Assembly: GCF_030238365.1 (NCBI RefSeq)
Contig: NZ_JASSOT010000054.1
Span: 150,555 to 214,554 of the forward strand
DNA: 64,000 nucleotides
Direction of reading: 5' to 3'
Source: Lelliottia wanjuensis
GTDB taxonomy: Bacteria; Pseudomonadota; Gammaproteobacteria; Enterobacterales; Enterobacteriaceae
Below, piece by piece: positions 1 through 10,752 of the stretch; the stretch's first letter is position 1; the number at the start of each line of letters is the position of its first letter. The notes under the pieces were generated by a model. The model was not told the origin of the DNA, ran no database searches, and saw only the letters and a program-made list of their open reading frames with translations. The position numbers were made by a program, and so were the translations under genes.

Positions 1-597
1 GCAAGAGTGTATGGCAACAGTGTGGGGGTTATATCTCAAAAGAAGAAGAGAGCCCGTCTTTTAGCAATTACAACTACATCATCGATGGGGCGCTCTTCTG
101 TATACAACAGATTAAAACTTGATGGAATTCAGTATATGGAACCCATTGGTTATACTGGCGGCTGGGGGCATTTTCACATACCTGATAGCTTGTTTATTGA
201 ATTACGTGATTACCTGCGCGACATGGATCATCGCTATGCAGACCACCATATGTTTGGGAATGGTCCCAACTGGCGTCTACGAACGATGAAGGCGGCTTTA
301 AATGCGCTAGGATTTAGGGATGATATGATGAAACATGGAATCCAACGCGAAGTATTTATCAGTCAGTTAGCTGATAATGCAACTAATATTCTGCAAACGG
401 GTAGAGGTAAACCAGATCTTACATCATTGCTTTCTGCGAAAGACATCGCTGAGCTAGCTATGGAGAGGTGGATGATTCCTCGATCAATACGCAAAACTGA
501 GTATCGTTCTTGGGATTCAGATTATCTTTTTGATTTTATTGATAATAATTGGTTGAGCTTGGAAGTGGAAACTGATAAAAAAAAGACTATTAGTTAA
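1..597 (+). CDS. druA: Druantia type I protein DruA (DUF4338), 5' end missing
   Basis: The reading frame is open through the first base, so the gene starts outside the window; the GTG at 7 is only an internal codon. The visible ~198 residues carry the conserved C-terminal half of DUF4338 proteins: a K/R-rich stretch, then TTTSSMGRSSVYNRL, a GWGHFH motif and GNGPNWRLRT. Known: DUF4338 DruA is the first gene of type I Druantia anti-phage operons; its biochemical role is not settled. Context: druB follows directly on the same strand and the whole set reaches to druE. AT-rich composition unlike the core genes to the right suggests horizontal transfer. Confidence 0.88.
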   Translation, partial: ARVYGNSVGVISQKKKRARLLAITTTSSMGRSSVYNRLKLDGIQYMEPIGYTGGWGHFHIPDSLFIELRDYLRDMDHRYADHHMFGNGPNWRLRTMKAALNALGFRDDMMKHGIQREVFISQLADNATNILQTGRGKPDLTSLLSAKDIAELAMERWMIPRSIRKTEYRSWDSDYLFDFIDNNWLSLEVETDKKKTIS

Positions 598-618
598 CCT
601 TGGGTGGAGGGAAGGGTA

Positions 619-2268
619 GTGGACTACGCCATTAACGAGGCTAGTGGGAAGTTAGTATCGGCTTCTCAAGCATTGAGATATAGTCGGTATATATGCCCAG
701 TTTGTAAAAAAGGAGTTAGTCTCCGACGCGGAAAAATAATACCTCCGTATTTTGCCCATTTTCGGGGATATGGCACACTCGACTGTGAAAATTTTGTCCC
801 TGCTCATTTATCCTTCACTACAAAAGAAAATATCAACGATATTGTAAAGCGGCGTATGGAGCTGCGTTTGTTGATCTCTACTGCCAAAAAGATTCGAGAA
901 TGGTCATTAGAGCTAGCATTACCCACTTGTAACTTATGTCAAGCTAAGGTCATTCTTGACGTAGGAGGAAGATCTCAAACGATTGATATGAGAGGTATGG
1001 TAACGCGCCGTCAGATTAGTGCTGAGCTCTCAGCTAGACCATATCGCATAGTATCTTTTACTGGCAATCCTGATCCTGAGTTTGTTAGAGAAGTGGAAAG
1101 GGAATGTCCGGGACTACCCTCAATAGGGGCTGCTGTATTCACCGCAATGGGAGGTGGGGCATCGAACGGATTTCCTCTGGCGCAGGAATTAAGATGCACT
1201 GAAACCTTCGCTTTCCTTTGGCGGGAGCCTGCAAGTCCCGGATTTCCTGATGAATTAGACATTGATAGTTTAGTTAGTAGGCAAGGATGGAATTTAGCCA
1301 TTGTGACAATACCTGAAACTCTTTCCCCAGAGAGCATTTCATGGCTTAACTCCTTCACTCAACTTCCAATTGTTCCTGCAAAAGCTTCTATTACAGCTAT
1401 TTGGCCATTCCAAACTCAAGACATCAGTATTAATCAGGTCGAGTGCATTCATTCCAATTTTTTACTATTGTCTGCAAATATGATTTCGACCCCACCCAAT
1501 GAAACTGGGCCGACAATGTGTGCTCAAGGGGCCTCTTCAGTCCTCTCAGCGATTGGAGTAGAAAAATCACCGGCATTCTTTACTCTTACCCCTGATAATA
1601 GTGACATAGTAGGAGTATCTGCTTCAAATGATCAAGATATAAAAAAATATTATTCTTTTTTTACTAATAAGATAAAAAACCATAAATATCCTTCAGTTGA
1701 TCTAGTTTATACAAAAAAAAATGGTGCGAGAGAAATAGTCTCATTGCATCAGAGAAGATGTGTTGAACTTACAATGGAAGCTCGACTGTTAGGTTATAAG
1801 TTAGAGTACTTGTCTATGCCTTCTGGGGCCGAAGGGACGGCCAAAATACAGAGGAAAATAGATATTAGTCGTATCAATCTTTTTTCAAGTGATCATGTGG
1901 CTCCTCATGATAGCAATATGAGATTACTACGTTCTGATGCCTTTTCTAAGTTATCTGAATGTTTATCTGATGTGAGTTATAATCTGGATATTGAGTTTAA
2001 AGGGCTAGGGGAATTACATCTTACTGGATTTAAAAAACTTGGAAAAGACATTGTCGTAAGTAATGAAATATCTTCGAGCCTACGTCTTCGTATATTGAGC
2101 TTCATATTGCAGATGCAATCAATTAATAATGAGGTTGTCATGATTAATGATTCTAAGTTACTTGAAGTATTGGGAAAATTAAACCCTAAAAAACACCTGT
2201 TACCCCACTACCGAGCATTGGTAAAAGAAGTTGTTGCCAGTGGATTTGAATTTAATCGCTTTAGATAA
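619..2268 (+). CDS. druB: Druantia type I protein DruB
   Basis: 549 residues. I place the start at the GTG at 619 because a long purine-rich ribosome site (GGAGGGAAGG) lies 4-12 bases upstream; a GTG at 604 in frame would put that site inside the gene. The N-terminus has a CPVC pair (Cys26/Cys29), His47 and Cys56 in a CoiA-like competence-protein pattern, which may bind zinc. The rest has no motif I recognise. Identity rests on order and size: second gene between a DUF4338 protein and the druC-druD-druE series. Anti-phage role is inferred from the family; mechanism of DruB unknown. Confidence 0.8.
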   Translation: MDYAINEASGKLVSASQALRYSRYICPVCKKGVSLRRGKIIPPYFAHFRGYGTLDCENFVPAHLSFTTKENINDIVKRRMELRLLISTAKKIREWSLELALPTCNLCQAKVILDVGGRSQTIDMRGMVTRRQISAELSARPYRIVSFTGNPDPEFVREVERECPGLPSIGAAVFTAMGGGASNGFPLAQELRCTETFAFLWREPASPGFPDELDIDSLVSRQGWNLAIVTIPETLSPESISWLNSFTQLPIVPAKASITAIWPFQTQDISINQVECIHSNFLLLSANMISTPPNETGPTMCAQGASSVLSAIGVEKSPAFFTLTPDNSDIVGVSASNDQDIKKYYSFFTNKIKNHKYPSVDLVYTKKNGAREIVSLHQRRCVELTMEARLLGYKLEYLSMPSGAEGTAKIQRKIDISRINLFSSDHVAPHDSNMRLLRSDAFSKLSECLSDVSYNLDIEFKGLGELHLTGFKKLGKDIVVSNEISSSLRLRILSFILQMQSINNEVVMINDSKLLEVLGKLNPKKHLLPHYRALVKEVVASGFEFNRFR

Positions 2269-2279
2269 GGTGCCTTCTC

Positions 2280-4163
2280 ATGAGTTATCAATATAGCCAA
2301 GAGGCTAAGGAGAGAGTCCGTAAGTTAGGACAGTCTGATATTATTGATTTTATTGGGGAGGTTCCTATTGCCCTTCGGCGCAAGGTATTCAGCCTTATGC
2401 CTAAAGTTCCTGGGTTCAGAGTAGGTCAACCGTTAGAAATAAAAGAGAAGCAGAAGCGGCTCATTGGATACATGTTTCAGACTCATTCCTCTCCTGAGGA
2501 GACATATGCATGGAAAAGTTTTGCTCTTTTTTGGAAACTATGGGCAGAAGAAAAAATAGGTAAGCCATTTACAATATGTGAAGAGAAGGGAGTTGAACCT
2601 GGTACTGGCTTGATTTTTATTAAGGAACTTGCAGATACATTTCCTAAGGTATCAAGAGAGGATGTTGAACGTCTTTATTATTTTAGCGGTTTTACTAATG
2701 ATTCAAAAATTACAGCAGCATTTGAGTTTTTTCGGCCAGCGAGGATACTTGCTCGTGATAATGCACTCGATGCTCTTCCCATTCGATTAGATGAGCTAGA
2801 AGAGTGTGTTGAGCTTGCAAAATATATTATTGAAGATAATGAAAGTGGTATTAAATCGCTCAAATCAGCAACTAATTCACTTGCCACAGAGTTAAAAAAA
2901 TATGCAAAGGATAATAAATTTGTTTTAAAGTCGCTCATTGATTTGAAAGAAATAATAGAAAAAGAGGTGAAAAGAACTGATAAGGTAAATAAGGCCGTCG
3001 ATGAACTATCTATTTCTAATAAAGATATATATTTAAATTTAGAAAACATCACAATTAGAAATAATACCTATGATTCAGCTTTAGATGAATTTTACGAGTA
3101 TGGAAAAAATCTAGATTGTATAAATAAAAAGATTGTTGAGATTCAAAATTCATTAGAGGGTATTTACGAAAAAGAAAGCAATGATGATGTTCTTAATCAT
3201 AATGAGACTTATAAATTACTCGCTGAAAGAATTGATATCCTTGACTTGAATTTCGAAAAGAAAAATTCGGGTTTAATTTACCCCCAATGTAATGAAATCC
3301 GTGAAAATAAAACCATAGAGTCAGTTGAACATATATCAACTCACGATGAAGCGTTTAATATTATTTCATCGAATCTTCAAGCTGTTGGTCTGAATAAAGA
3401 GTCATCTAGAGATGTAGCTAGATTAGTACTTGCTGCATTTATTTCAGGTCAGATAGTTCAATTGTGCGGTTCTCTAGCTGATATAGTAGCTGATGCGATT
3501 GCTTCTGCAGTAGGAGCTTCTCTTTATCATGAATGGAGAGTTCCAGTAGGACTTATTTCTGATGCTACTGCCTTTGATTTTGTTCAGTCTGCAGCCAATT
3601 CGTCACATTGCCTAGTTTTGAAAGGTGCTAACCTTTCAGCATTTGAAATTTATGGCACTGCAATTAGGGATATTGTGGTTCAGCGTCAAATATATCAAAC
3701 AGATTATGATCATCTTGCACTGATTGCTACCTGGAAACAAGGTCATGCTGTATTTCCTGACGGTGGAATGTTAGCTGAATTGGGCCCAGTAATTGATACA
3801 GATACATTAAAAATTCGTGGCGTCACTGTTATTTTGCCTAAGTTAAAACTCGGGGTTTTTTCAAAGAGAAAATGGTCTGAAATTGAAGGCATGCAATCAG
3901 ATGTGACTAGGGAGGATGTCAGTGAGTTGAGAGATCTATTGGATGAGTCTGACTTTGATGGCGGTAATTTATGGAAAAGAATGATCAGCCGTTTTTATAT
4001 ATCACTCATGAGTATTCCTGATGGAAATGCAACTTATGATCTTTATTCTGTTTTATTCTATTATACCTTGCCTTGGGCTCGTGTCAAAAATGGGCCAGTT
4101 GAAAAAATTGCAAGTATTGCTGAGCGTGAATTAACAGAACGTGGTGAACAGTTATCTGCGTGA
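2280..4163 (+). CDS. druC: Druantia type I protein DruC
   Basis: 627 residues, ATG start 11 bases after druB. The middle (about residues 190-340) is rich in Lys, Glu, Ile and Leu in heptad-like spacing and probably forms coiled coil. Residues about 375-530 form a compact mixed alpha/beta-looking block with hydrophobic strands (a possible degenerate nucleotide-binding fold; no clear Walker motif). No catalytic residues identified. Named from position and size within a type I Druantia operon. The 3' end overlaps the long form of the next ORF, consistent with tight operon packing. Confidence 0.78.
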   Translation: MSYQYSQEAKERVRKLGQSDIIDFIGEVPIALRRKVFSLMPKVPGFRVGQPLEIKEKQKRLIGYMFQTHSSPEETYAWKSFALFWKLWAEEKIGKPFTICEEKGVEPGTGLIFIKELADTFPKVSREDVERLYYFSGFTNDSKITAAFEFFRPARILARDNALDALPIRLDELEECVELAKYIIEDNESGIKSLKSATNSLATELKKYAKDNKFVLKSLIDLKEIIEKEVKRTDKVNKAVDELSISNKDIYLNLENITIRNNTYDSALDEFYEYGKNLDCINKKIVEIQNSLEGIYEKESNDDVLNHNETYKLLAERIDILDLNFEKKNSGLIYPQCNEIRENKTIESVEHISTHDEAFNIISSNLQAVGLNKESSRDVARLVLAAFISGQIVQLCGSLADIVADAIASAVGASLYHEWRVPVGLISDATAFDFVQSAANSSHCLVLKGANLSAFEIYGTAIRDIVVQRQIYQTDYDHLALIATWKQGHAVFPDGGMLAELGPVIDTDTLKIRGVTVILPKLKLGVFSKRKWSEIEGMQSDVTREDVSELRDLLDESDFDGGNLWKRMISRFYISLMSIPDGNATYDLYSVLFYYTLPWARVKNGPVEKIASIAERELTERGEQLSA

Positions 4164-4173
4164 GAGGAATGGC

Positions 4174-5202
4174 ATGGAATGGACGGCAGTATCACGAGAA
4201 GAATCTCTTAAAATTATTTCGGCTGCGATAAAATGCCGACTCTCTAATGAAGGATTGAGAATTTCAATAATATCTGAGTGTTTGAGAAGTGTACTGTACC
4301 AATATTCTGTTTCTGATATTAAGGATACTAGAGAAGCTGTAGCCTCTCTTCGCCTCACTAATGCAGTAAGGCGAAAGCTAGCGCCATTATGGCCAGATGT
4401 TTTAGATTGTAGCAATGTCATTTATCCTGGGGCTTTGGCAGTGCTTGAAAGTATGGCTGAATTAGGTGACATGATTAGGTTAGAGGGCGGTAAATGGTTG
4501 ACTGCACCTTTACATGCTGTCCGTGTTGATAATGAGATGGCAATTTTAATTGGTGGAGATCCAGCATATGCTCTTCCAATAGATATGGATGTAAAAACTA
4601 TTGGTAGAGTAAGACTAGTCGAACAAAGAGTTTGCGAAGGAATAGTGGAGCTATGGGATGCAAATGAGTGGATAGGAGCTCCAGTTGAAGGTCATGAAAT
4701 ATGGATGTCAAATCTGTTTTCGCATACATGCTCTCGATTAACGGATGTTCCTAATAATATCGGAGATGTAACTGTATACGTGAAAGGCCGTTGGCTTAAG
4801 TTATCAGAAATACCTTCTTGTGAAAGAATTATATTGCTATGCAAGCTCTCTATTGGTACCAGTTTCTCATATTTTTTGGGGGAGTTCGTGGATGGGGAAC
4901 TATCGAGGATGAGTTCTTTGGAGTCATCTGATGATGCTAGAAGGTTACGCTTCTATCAGGATATACGGGAAGCTTGTTCATTGAAAATAAAAATAAAAAA
5001 AGATAATGGACTAATAAAAATGAAACTGGTTAGACCATTACCAAGAAGAGAGTCAAAGGTGCTTATGCTCGGATGGCGTGAGTCAGGCCACAAATATGAG
5101 CCCTCTTGGATAGCACACTATATATTTCCTGAGGAAGTATTACCGATAGTGCGTTGTACTTTTGAAGGACTCGGAATTGTTTTAGTTAATGAATCTAAAT
5201 GA
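4174..5202 (+). CDS. druD: Druantia type I protein DruD
   Basis: 342 residues from the ATG at 4174, chosen because GAGAGG sits about 7 bases upstream; an in-frame GTG at 4141 would add 11 residues and overlap druC. No recognised domain. The N-terminal third is helical and basic; the rest is mixed. It lies between druC and druE with 11 bases to the next start, so it should be co-transcribed. Role in Druantia is unknown; it is named by position. Confidence 0.76.
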   Translation: MEWTAVSREESLKIISAAIKCRLSNEGLRISIISECLRSVLYQYSVSDIKDTREAVASLRLTNAVRRKLAPLWPDVLDCSNVIYPGALAVLESMAELGDMIRLEGGKWLTAPLHAVRVDNEMAILIGGDPAYALPIDMDVKTIGRVRLVEQRVCEGIVELWDANEWIGAPVEGHEIWMSNLFSHTCSRLTDVPNNIGDVTVYVKGRWLKLSEIPSCERIILLCKLSIGTSFSYFLGEFVDGELSRMSSLESSDDARRLRFYQDIREACSLKIKIKKDNGLIKMKLVRPLPRRESKVLMLGWRESGHKYEPSWIAHYIFPEEVLPIVRCTFEGLGIVLVNESK

Positions 5203-5213
5203 CGGAATAAATT

Positions 5214-8200
5214 ATGATTGATAAAAATAAAGTATCTGATCGTTCTGGCATACATGAGACAGTGAGAAGTCTAACCGATAATTTGCGGCAATATATTGAA
5301 GCGCAATATCATATTCGTGATGAAGGCCTAATTGACGAACGTCGGGCTCTACTTCAGAAAGACGAAACAATTGCACAAGTTCCGTATATTGAAGCAACAC
5401 CAGTTTATGAATCTGGAATAACATATAGTGAATTACCTATTCCTAAAGTTGCAAGTGATGTTTTGACTCAATTATCGGAAATGGGAGTTGGTCTTTACCC
5501 ACGCCCTTATCAACATCAATCTCAAGCACTTACTTCATTTCTTGGGGATGAAAAATCAGATTTAGTTATAGCCACGGGTACCGGCTCCGGTAAAACGGAA
5601 AGTTTCTTGATGCCTATCATCGGTAATTTGGCGATTGAGGCAACTGAAAGACCTAAGTCTGCATCTATGCCAGGTTGTAGAGCTATTTTGCTATATCCGA
5701 TGAATGCATTAGTAAATGATCAGTTAGCTCGTATTAGGCGTCTTTTTGGTGATTCAGAGGCATCTAAAGTGCTTATGGCTGGAAGAGACTTTCCTGTGCG
5801 CTTTGGCGGATATACGGGAAGAACTCCTTACCCAGGGCGTCGAAGTTCTAAACGAGACGAACAGTACATTAAGCCACTATTCGAAGAGTTTTATAATAAG
5901 ATTGCAGACAATACTCCTGTGAGAGAGGCGCTTGAAAAGATTGGTCGTTGGCCAAGTAAAGACTTAGATGCTTTTTATGGGCCAGGTTTATCCCAGTCAA
6001 AGACTTACAAATCTGGTAAAAATAAAGGAAAGCAATATGTTTCAAACAATTGGGGGGAGAGGTTAATTACACAATCAGGGGATCGTGAATTAATGACTCG
6101 GCATGAGATCCAAGATAGATGCCCAGAGTTGTTGATAACCAACTATTCCATGCTTGAATATATGTTGATGCGACCAATTGAGCGTAACATTTTTGAACAG
6201 ACAAGAGATTGGCTTAAAGCAGACGATAAGAATGAACTTATCCTCGTACTTGATGAGGCACATATGTATCGAGGTGCAGGGGGAGCCGAAGTAGCGCTTC
6301 TCATTCGCCGTCTTTGTGCTCGTTTGAATATTCCTCGAGAACGAATGCGTTGTATTTTAACTAGCGCAAGCCTTGGATCTATCGAGGAAGGTGAACATTT
6401 TGCACAAGATTTAACTGGGTTGTCAGAAACATCCTCAAGAAAATTTCGAATAATTGAAGGTACACGGGAAGTAAGAACACCCGCTCGAATGGTTTCCCAA
6501 AAAGAGCTTAAAGCGCTGGCTGAATTTAATCTTAATTCATTTCAGAATGTAGCTAATAATATTCATTCTGCTCTTGACGAAATAGATATTCTTGCTGAAA
6601 AAATCGGTTGGGATAAACCAATAACAAAAGATCACAACACGCTGCGAAATTGGTTGTTTGAAAAACTTACCGGTTTTGAGCCACTTGAAACTCTAATTGA
6701 ACGCGTTTCTGGAAAAGCAGTAAGATTGGATTTTCTAAGTGAACAAATTTTCCCTAATTTCCCGCAAGAAATGGCAATACGTGCTCTAGATTCACTGCTT
6801 GCATTGGGCTGCTATGCTCAACGAAGCTCTGATAATAGAGTGCTGATTCCTACTCGTATGCATCTTTTTTTTAGGGGATTACCTGGTCTTTATTCCTGCA
6901 TTGATCCCGAATGTAATCAACGACTAGCAAATCACAGTAAGCCTACAATACTTGGACGCTTGCATACGAAACCGTTAGATCATTGTACATGTTCATCAAA
7001 AGGGCGGATCTATGAATTACTTACGCATCGTGATTGTGGTGCGGCCTTTATTCGTGGGTATGTCGATGCGGAAATGAGTTTTGTATGGCATCAACCTAAT
7101 GGACCATTATCTGAGGAAGGAAGTATAGATTTAGTTTCTATAGAGATTTTAGTTGAGGAAAATCCACACCCCAATAGTGAATATCAAGATCGGTGGCTAC
7201 ATATCGAAACAGGGCGTCTTTTTAAACAATGCCCTGATAATAGCTTAGGGTATCGCAAGGTATTTATACCAGACAGATTTAAGTCGGGCACAGATATAAC
7301 ATTCGATGAGTGTCCGGTTTGTATGCGTAAGACAAGAGGTGAACCTGATGAACCTTCAAAGATTATGGATCATGTGACCAAAGGTGAGGCCCCTTTTACT
7401 ACATTAGTTCGAACGCAGATGTCGCGTCAGCCTGATAGCCGTCCAACGGATATTGCACACCCAAATGGTGGAAAAAAAGTACTCATTTTTTCTGACGGCC
7501 GCCAAAAAGCAGCTAGATTAGCGCGGGATATTCCCAGAGACATAGAACTTGATTTATTCAGACAATCTATTGCACTCGCTTGCTCTAAGCTGAAAGATAT
7601 TACTAAAGAGCCTAGGCCAACACCTATTCTTTACCTCGCTTTCCTATCAGTTCTATCTGAACATGATTTACTCATTTTTGATGGAGAGGATTCTCGGAAG
7701 GTTGTAATGGCTCGTACTGAGTTTGAGCGAGACTATGGTAGTGATCTAGCAGAGGCTTTTGATGATGATTTTAGACCACAGGACCCGCCGTCTCGGTACA
7801 AAATGGCGTTGCTTAAACTTTTATGCGGCAACTACTATTCACTTTCAGGAACTACTGTAGGGTTCGTCGAACCATTACCAGCTAAAAAAGAAAGAATATG
7901 GAAGGAAGTCAAGGGAAAAAATATTAAGATCGAAAAAAGTGATATGAATGCCTTGGCTATTGCTTGGATTGATACATTACTCACTGAATTTTCTTTTGAT
8001 GATTCTATTGATTCAGCTTTACGCTGCAAAGCAGCAGGTTTCTATAAGCCAAATTGGGGGAGTAAGGGACAATTTGGAAAGTCCCTGAGAAAAGCTCTAA
8101 AGCATCATCCGGCTATGGATGAATCCGCAGTAAATAAATTGGAAGAAATCTTCCGTAATCAATTGGCATCTGAAAAAGATGGGGCGTGGTATCTTTCACC

Positions 8201-10712
8201 AAATTCTCTTCGTTTACAAATTGATCTTTCACATATATGGATGCAGTGTCCAGATTGTACGGCACTTATGCCATTAGTTTTGGGTAAATCCACTTGTCTT
8301 GCCTGTGGTAGTAACAATGTTAAATCAGTTGATCCGTTAGAAAGCAATTACATCAAAACTAGAAAAGGATTTTGGCGTTCACCAGTAGAGGATGCTTTGG
8401 TTTCCCATTCAAGGCTTCTAAACCTTAATGTTGAAGAGCATACAGCACAGCTATCACATAGAGATCGAGCTAGTGTTCATGCAACTACTGAACTCTATGA
8501 ACTCCGATTTCAGGATGTTCTAATTAACAATTCTGATAGGCCAATCGACGTTCTTAGTTGTACAACTACTATGGAGGTAGGTGTTGATATTGGCTCTTTG
8601 GTTGCTGTAGCACTAAGGAATGTTCCACCACAACGCGAAAATTATCAGCAACGAGCAGGTCGTGCTGGTCGTCGAGGTGCTTCTGTTTCTACGGTCGTGA
8701 CATATTCTCAAAATGGTCCTCATGACAGTTATTATTTTCTTAATCCTGAGTACATCGTCGCAGGTGCACCTAGAACGCCTGAAGTGAAAGTTAATAACCC
8801 CAAAATAGCCAGAAGGCACGTACATTCATTTTTGATTCAGACATTTTTCCATGAAAAAATGGAACAGGGTGTTAATAGCCCTAGTGAAAAAACATCTATA
8901 TTGGAAAAAGCGCTTGGCACTACTAGCGATTTTTTCCACGGAGCAAAGGATACTGGCCTAAATTTGGATTGTTTCGATCGCTGGGTAGAGGATCGGATAC
9001 TATCCGAGAGTGGTGATCTGAGAGCAAGTGTTGAGAAATGGCTTCCTTCAGTTCTTGAGACTAACGGACTTTCTCTCGGTGAGTGGTTATCTACTGTCTC
9101 AAAAGAGTTTTTAAACCAACTTCATAGCTTAGCTGAAAACGTGCCACTACCAATTGTTCTTTTAGAGCAAGAGAGTGATGATGATATTGAAGATAAATTT
9201 GTGCAAAAAGAGTTGCTTGAATTCTTATTTTATCATGGTCTATTACCGAGTTATGCTTTTCCTACGAGCCTCTGCAGTTTCTTGGTAGAGAAGATCGAAA
9301 AAAGTTCCAGAGGAACTTATGAGGTTCGTACGGTGCAACAACCGCAGCAATCAATCTCACAAGCTCTTAGTGAATACGCACCAGGAAGACTAATTGTCAT
9401 TGATAGGAAGACATATCGCTCAGGTGGAGTTTTTTCCAATTCTTCGAACGGAGAAGTTAATAGAGCGAAAGTATTATTCGAAAAATCTAAAAAATTTGTT
9501 CATTGTGATAAATGTTCTTTTGTTCGAGATCCTCATAAGTCTCAGAATGATAAAAATGTTTGCCCAATTTGCGAAGGTATTCTCAAAGAAGAGATAATGA
9601 TTCAGCCCGAAGTATTTGGAGCTGAAAACGCCAGAGAACTGAATGAGGATGATAGAGAACAAGAAATTACTTATGCAACAGTAGCACAGTATCCTCAGCC
9701 CGTTGATCCTGAAGATTTTGAATTCAGAAGCGGTGGGGCGCATATCCTTTTTACCCATGCAATTAACCAGAAATTGGTAACGGTGAACAGGGGGAAAAAT
9801 GATGGTCAATCCAGTGGTTTCTCCGTATGTACTGAGTGTGGTGCTGCTTCAGTGTTTGATTCCTACTCCCCAGTAAAAGGGCCGCATAAAAGGCCTTATA
9901 GATATAATGAAACCAAAGAGACACCGCCACAATGTTCTGGTGAATATAAACGTGTTTTTCTTGGGCATGATTTCCGTACTGATTTGCTTTTACTAAGTTT
10001 AACTGTTAATTCCCCACTTGTAACTGACACTTCAAATGTGATTGTGCTTAGAATGTACGAGGACGCATTATACTCAATCGCTGAAGCACTTCGACTCGCA
10101 GCTAGCCGCCATAAACAGCTAGATCTCGACCCGGCCGAGTTCGGCTCCGGTTTCAGGATTTTACCTGTTGAGGCAGAAGACGCTCAGACGTTAGATCTTT
10201 TTCTTTATGATACTTTATCTGGCGGTGCTGGTTATGCTGAGGTCGCTGCTTCTAACCTAGAAGAAATACTTATAGCAACTCTCGATTTACTCGAAGGTTG
10301 TGAGTGCGACACTTCCTGTACAGAGTGTTTGAATCATTTCCATAATCAGCACATCCAGAGTCGCCTTGATAGAAAACTAGGCGCTTCTTTGCTCCGTTAT
10401 GCAATATACGGTGAAGTGCCGAGTTGTTCCTTAAATGATATTCAGGTGGAAAAACTGTCGCAGTTAAGGGCGAGCTTAGAACTAGATGGTTTTCAATGTT
10501 CAGAGGATAGGGCCCTGGACGTGCCTTTGGTCGTTTCCTTCAATGGCCATTCTGTAGCTTTAGGAAGCTATCCTGGCCTGATTGACAGACCTGAGTTTGA
10601 GCATGGTGTCTGTAATTGCAAAAAAGTCGATAATCATTTGGCGTTGAACGAATATCTTCTCCGTTCAAATCTTCCTCAAGCACATCTCAAAGTTAGAAAA
10701 TTGTTACGATAA
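5214..10712 (+). CDS. druE: Druantia helicase-like protein DruE with DUF1998
   Basis: 1832 residues, the signature large protein of all Druantia types. Walker A GTGSGKT at residues 122-128, DEAH at 347-350, and a helicase C-terminal motif QRAGRAGRRG near 1146. Several Cys pairs (near 1012-1031 and 1430-1455) may bind zinc. The DUF1998 region ends in a four-cysteine cluster, Cys1696, Cys1698, Cys1702 and Cys1705, followed by FHNQ and LDRK motifs, as in MrfA-type helicases where it binds metal. Known: DUF1998 superfamily-2 helicases translocate on nucleic acid. Inference: it is the motor of the defence complex. Weak ribosome site; probably coupled to druD. Confidence 0.9.
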   Translation: MIDKNKVSDRSGIHETVRSLTDNLRQYIEAQYHIRDEGLIDERRALLQKDETIAQVPYIEATPVYESGITYSELPIPKVASDVLTQLSEMGVGLYPRPYQHQSQALTSFLGDEKSDLVIATGTGSGKTESFLMPIIGNLAIEATERPKSASMPGCRAILLYPMNALVNDQLARIRRLFGDSEASKVLMAGRDFPVRFGGYTGRTPYPGRRSSKRDEQYIKPLFEEFYNKIADNTPVREALEKIGRWPSKDLDAFYGPGLSQSKTYKSGKNKGKQYVSNNWGERLITQSGDRELMTRHEIQDRCPELLITNYSMLEYMLMRPIERNIFEQTRDWLKADDKNELILVLDEAHMYRGAGGAEVALLIRRLCARLNIPRERMRCILTSASLGSIEEGEHFAQDLTGLSETSSRKFRIIEGTREVRTPARMVSQKELKALAEFNLNSFQNVANNIHSALDEIDILAEKIGWDKPITKDHNTLRNWLFEKLTGFEPLETLIERVSGKAVRLDFLSEQIFPNFPQEMAIRALDSLLALGCYAQRSSDNRVLIPTRMHLFFRGLPGLYSCIDPECNQRLANHSKPTILGRLHTKPLDHCTCSSKGRIYELLTHRDCGAAFIRGYVDAEMSFVWHQPNGPLSEEGSIDLVSIEILVEENPHPNSEYQDRWLHIETGRLFKQCPDNSLGYRKVFIPDRFKSGTDITFDECPVCMRKTRGEPDEPSKIMDHVTKGEAPFTTLVRTQMSRQPDSRPTDIAHPNGGKKVLIFSDGRQKAARLARDIPRDIELDLFRQSIALACSKLKDITKEPRPTPILYLAFLSVLSEHDLLIFDGEDSRKVVMARTEFERDYGSDLAEAFDDDFRPQDPPSRYKMALLKLLCGNYYSLSGTTVGFVEPLPAKKERIWKEVKGKNIKIEKSDMNALAIAWIDTLLTEFSFDDSIDSALRCKAAGFYKPNWGSKGQFGKSLRKALKHHPAMDESAVNKLEEIFRNQLASEKDGAWYLSPNSLRLQIDLSHIWMQCPDCTALMPLVLGKSTCLACGSNNVKSVDPLESNYIKTRKGFWRSPVEDALVSHSRLLNLNVEEHTAQLSHRDRASVHATTELYELRFQDVLINNSDRPIDVLSCTTTMEVGVDIGSLVAVALRNVPPQRENYQQRAGRAGRRGASVSTVVTYSQNGPHDSYYFLNPEYIVAGAPRTPEVKVNNPKIARRHVHSFLIQTFFHEKMEQGVNSPSEKTSILEKALGTTSDFFHGAKDTGLNLDCFDRWVEDRILSESGDLRASVEKWLPSVLETNGLSLGEWLSTVSKEFLNQLHSLAENVPLPIVLLEQESDDDIEDKFVQKELLEFLFYHGLLPSYAFPTSLCSFLVEKIEKSSRGTYEVRTVQQPQQSISQALSEYAPGRLIVIDRKTYRSGGVFSNSSNGEVNRAKVLFEKSKKFVHCDKCSFVRDPHKSQNDKNVCPICEGILKEEIMIQPEVFGAENARELNEDDREQEITYATVAQYPQPVDPEDFEFRSGGAHILFTHAINQKLVTVNRGKNDGQSSGFSVCTECGAASVFDSYSPVKGPHKRPYRYNETKETPPQCSGEYKRVFLGHDFRTDLLLLSLTVNSPLVTDTSNVIVLRMYEDALYSIAEALRLAASRHKQLDLDPAEFGSGFRILPVEAEDAQTLDLFLYDTLSGGAGYAEVAASNLEEILIATLDLLEGCECDTSCTECLNHFHNQHIQSRLDRKLGASLLRYAIYGEVPSCSLNDIQVEKLSQLRASLELDGFQCSEDRALDVPLVVSFNGHSVALGSYPGLIDRPEFEHGVCNCKKVDNHLALNEYLLRSNLPQAHLKVRKLLR

Positions 10713-10723
10713 CCACCAATATT

Positions 10724-10752
10724 AAGTGCCCCTTAACTTCGTGGGGGCACTT
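10724..10752 (+). terminator. hairpin after the Druantia operon
   Basis: A perfect 9-bp stem (AAGTGCCCC with GGGGCACTT, 11-base loop) begins 12 bases after the druE stop. It lacks a clear T run, so it may end transcription weakly or protect the 3' end. Confidence 0.5.
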
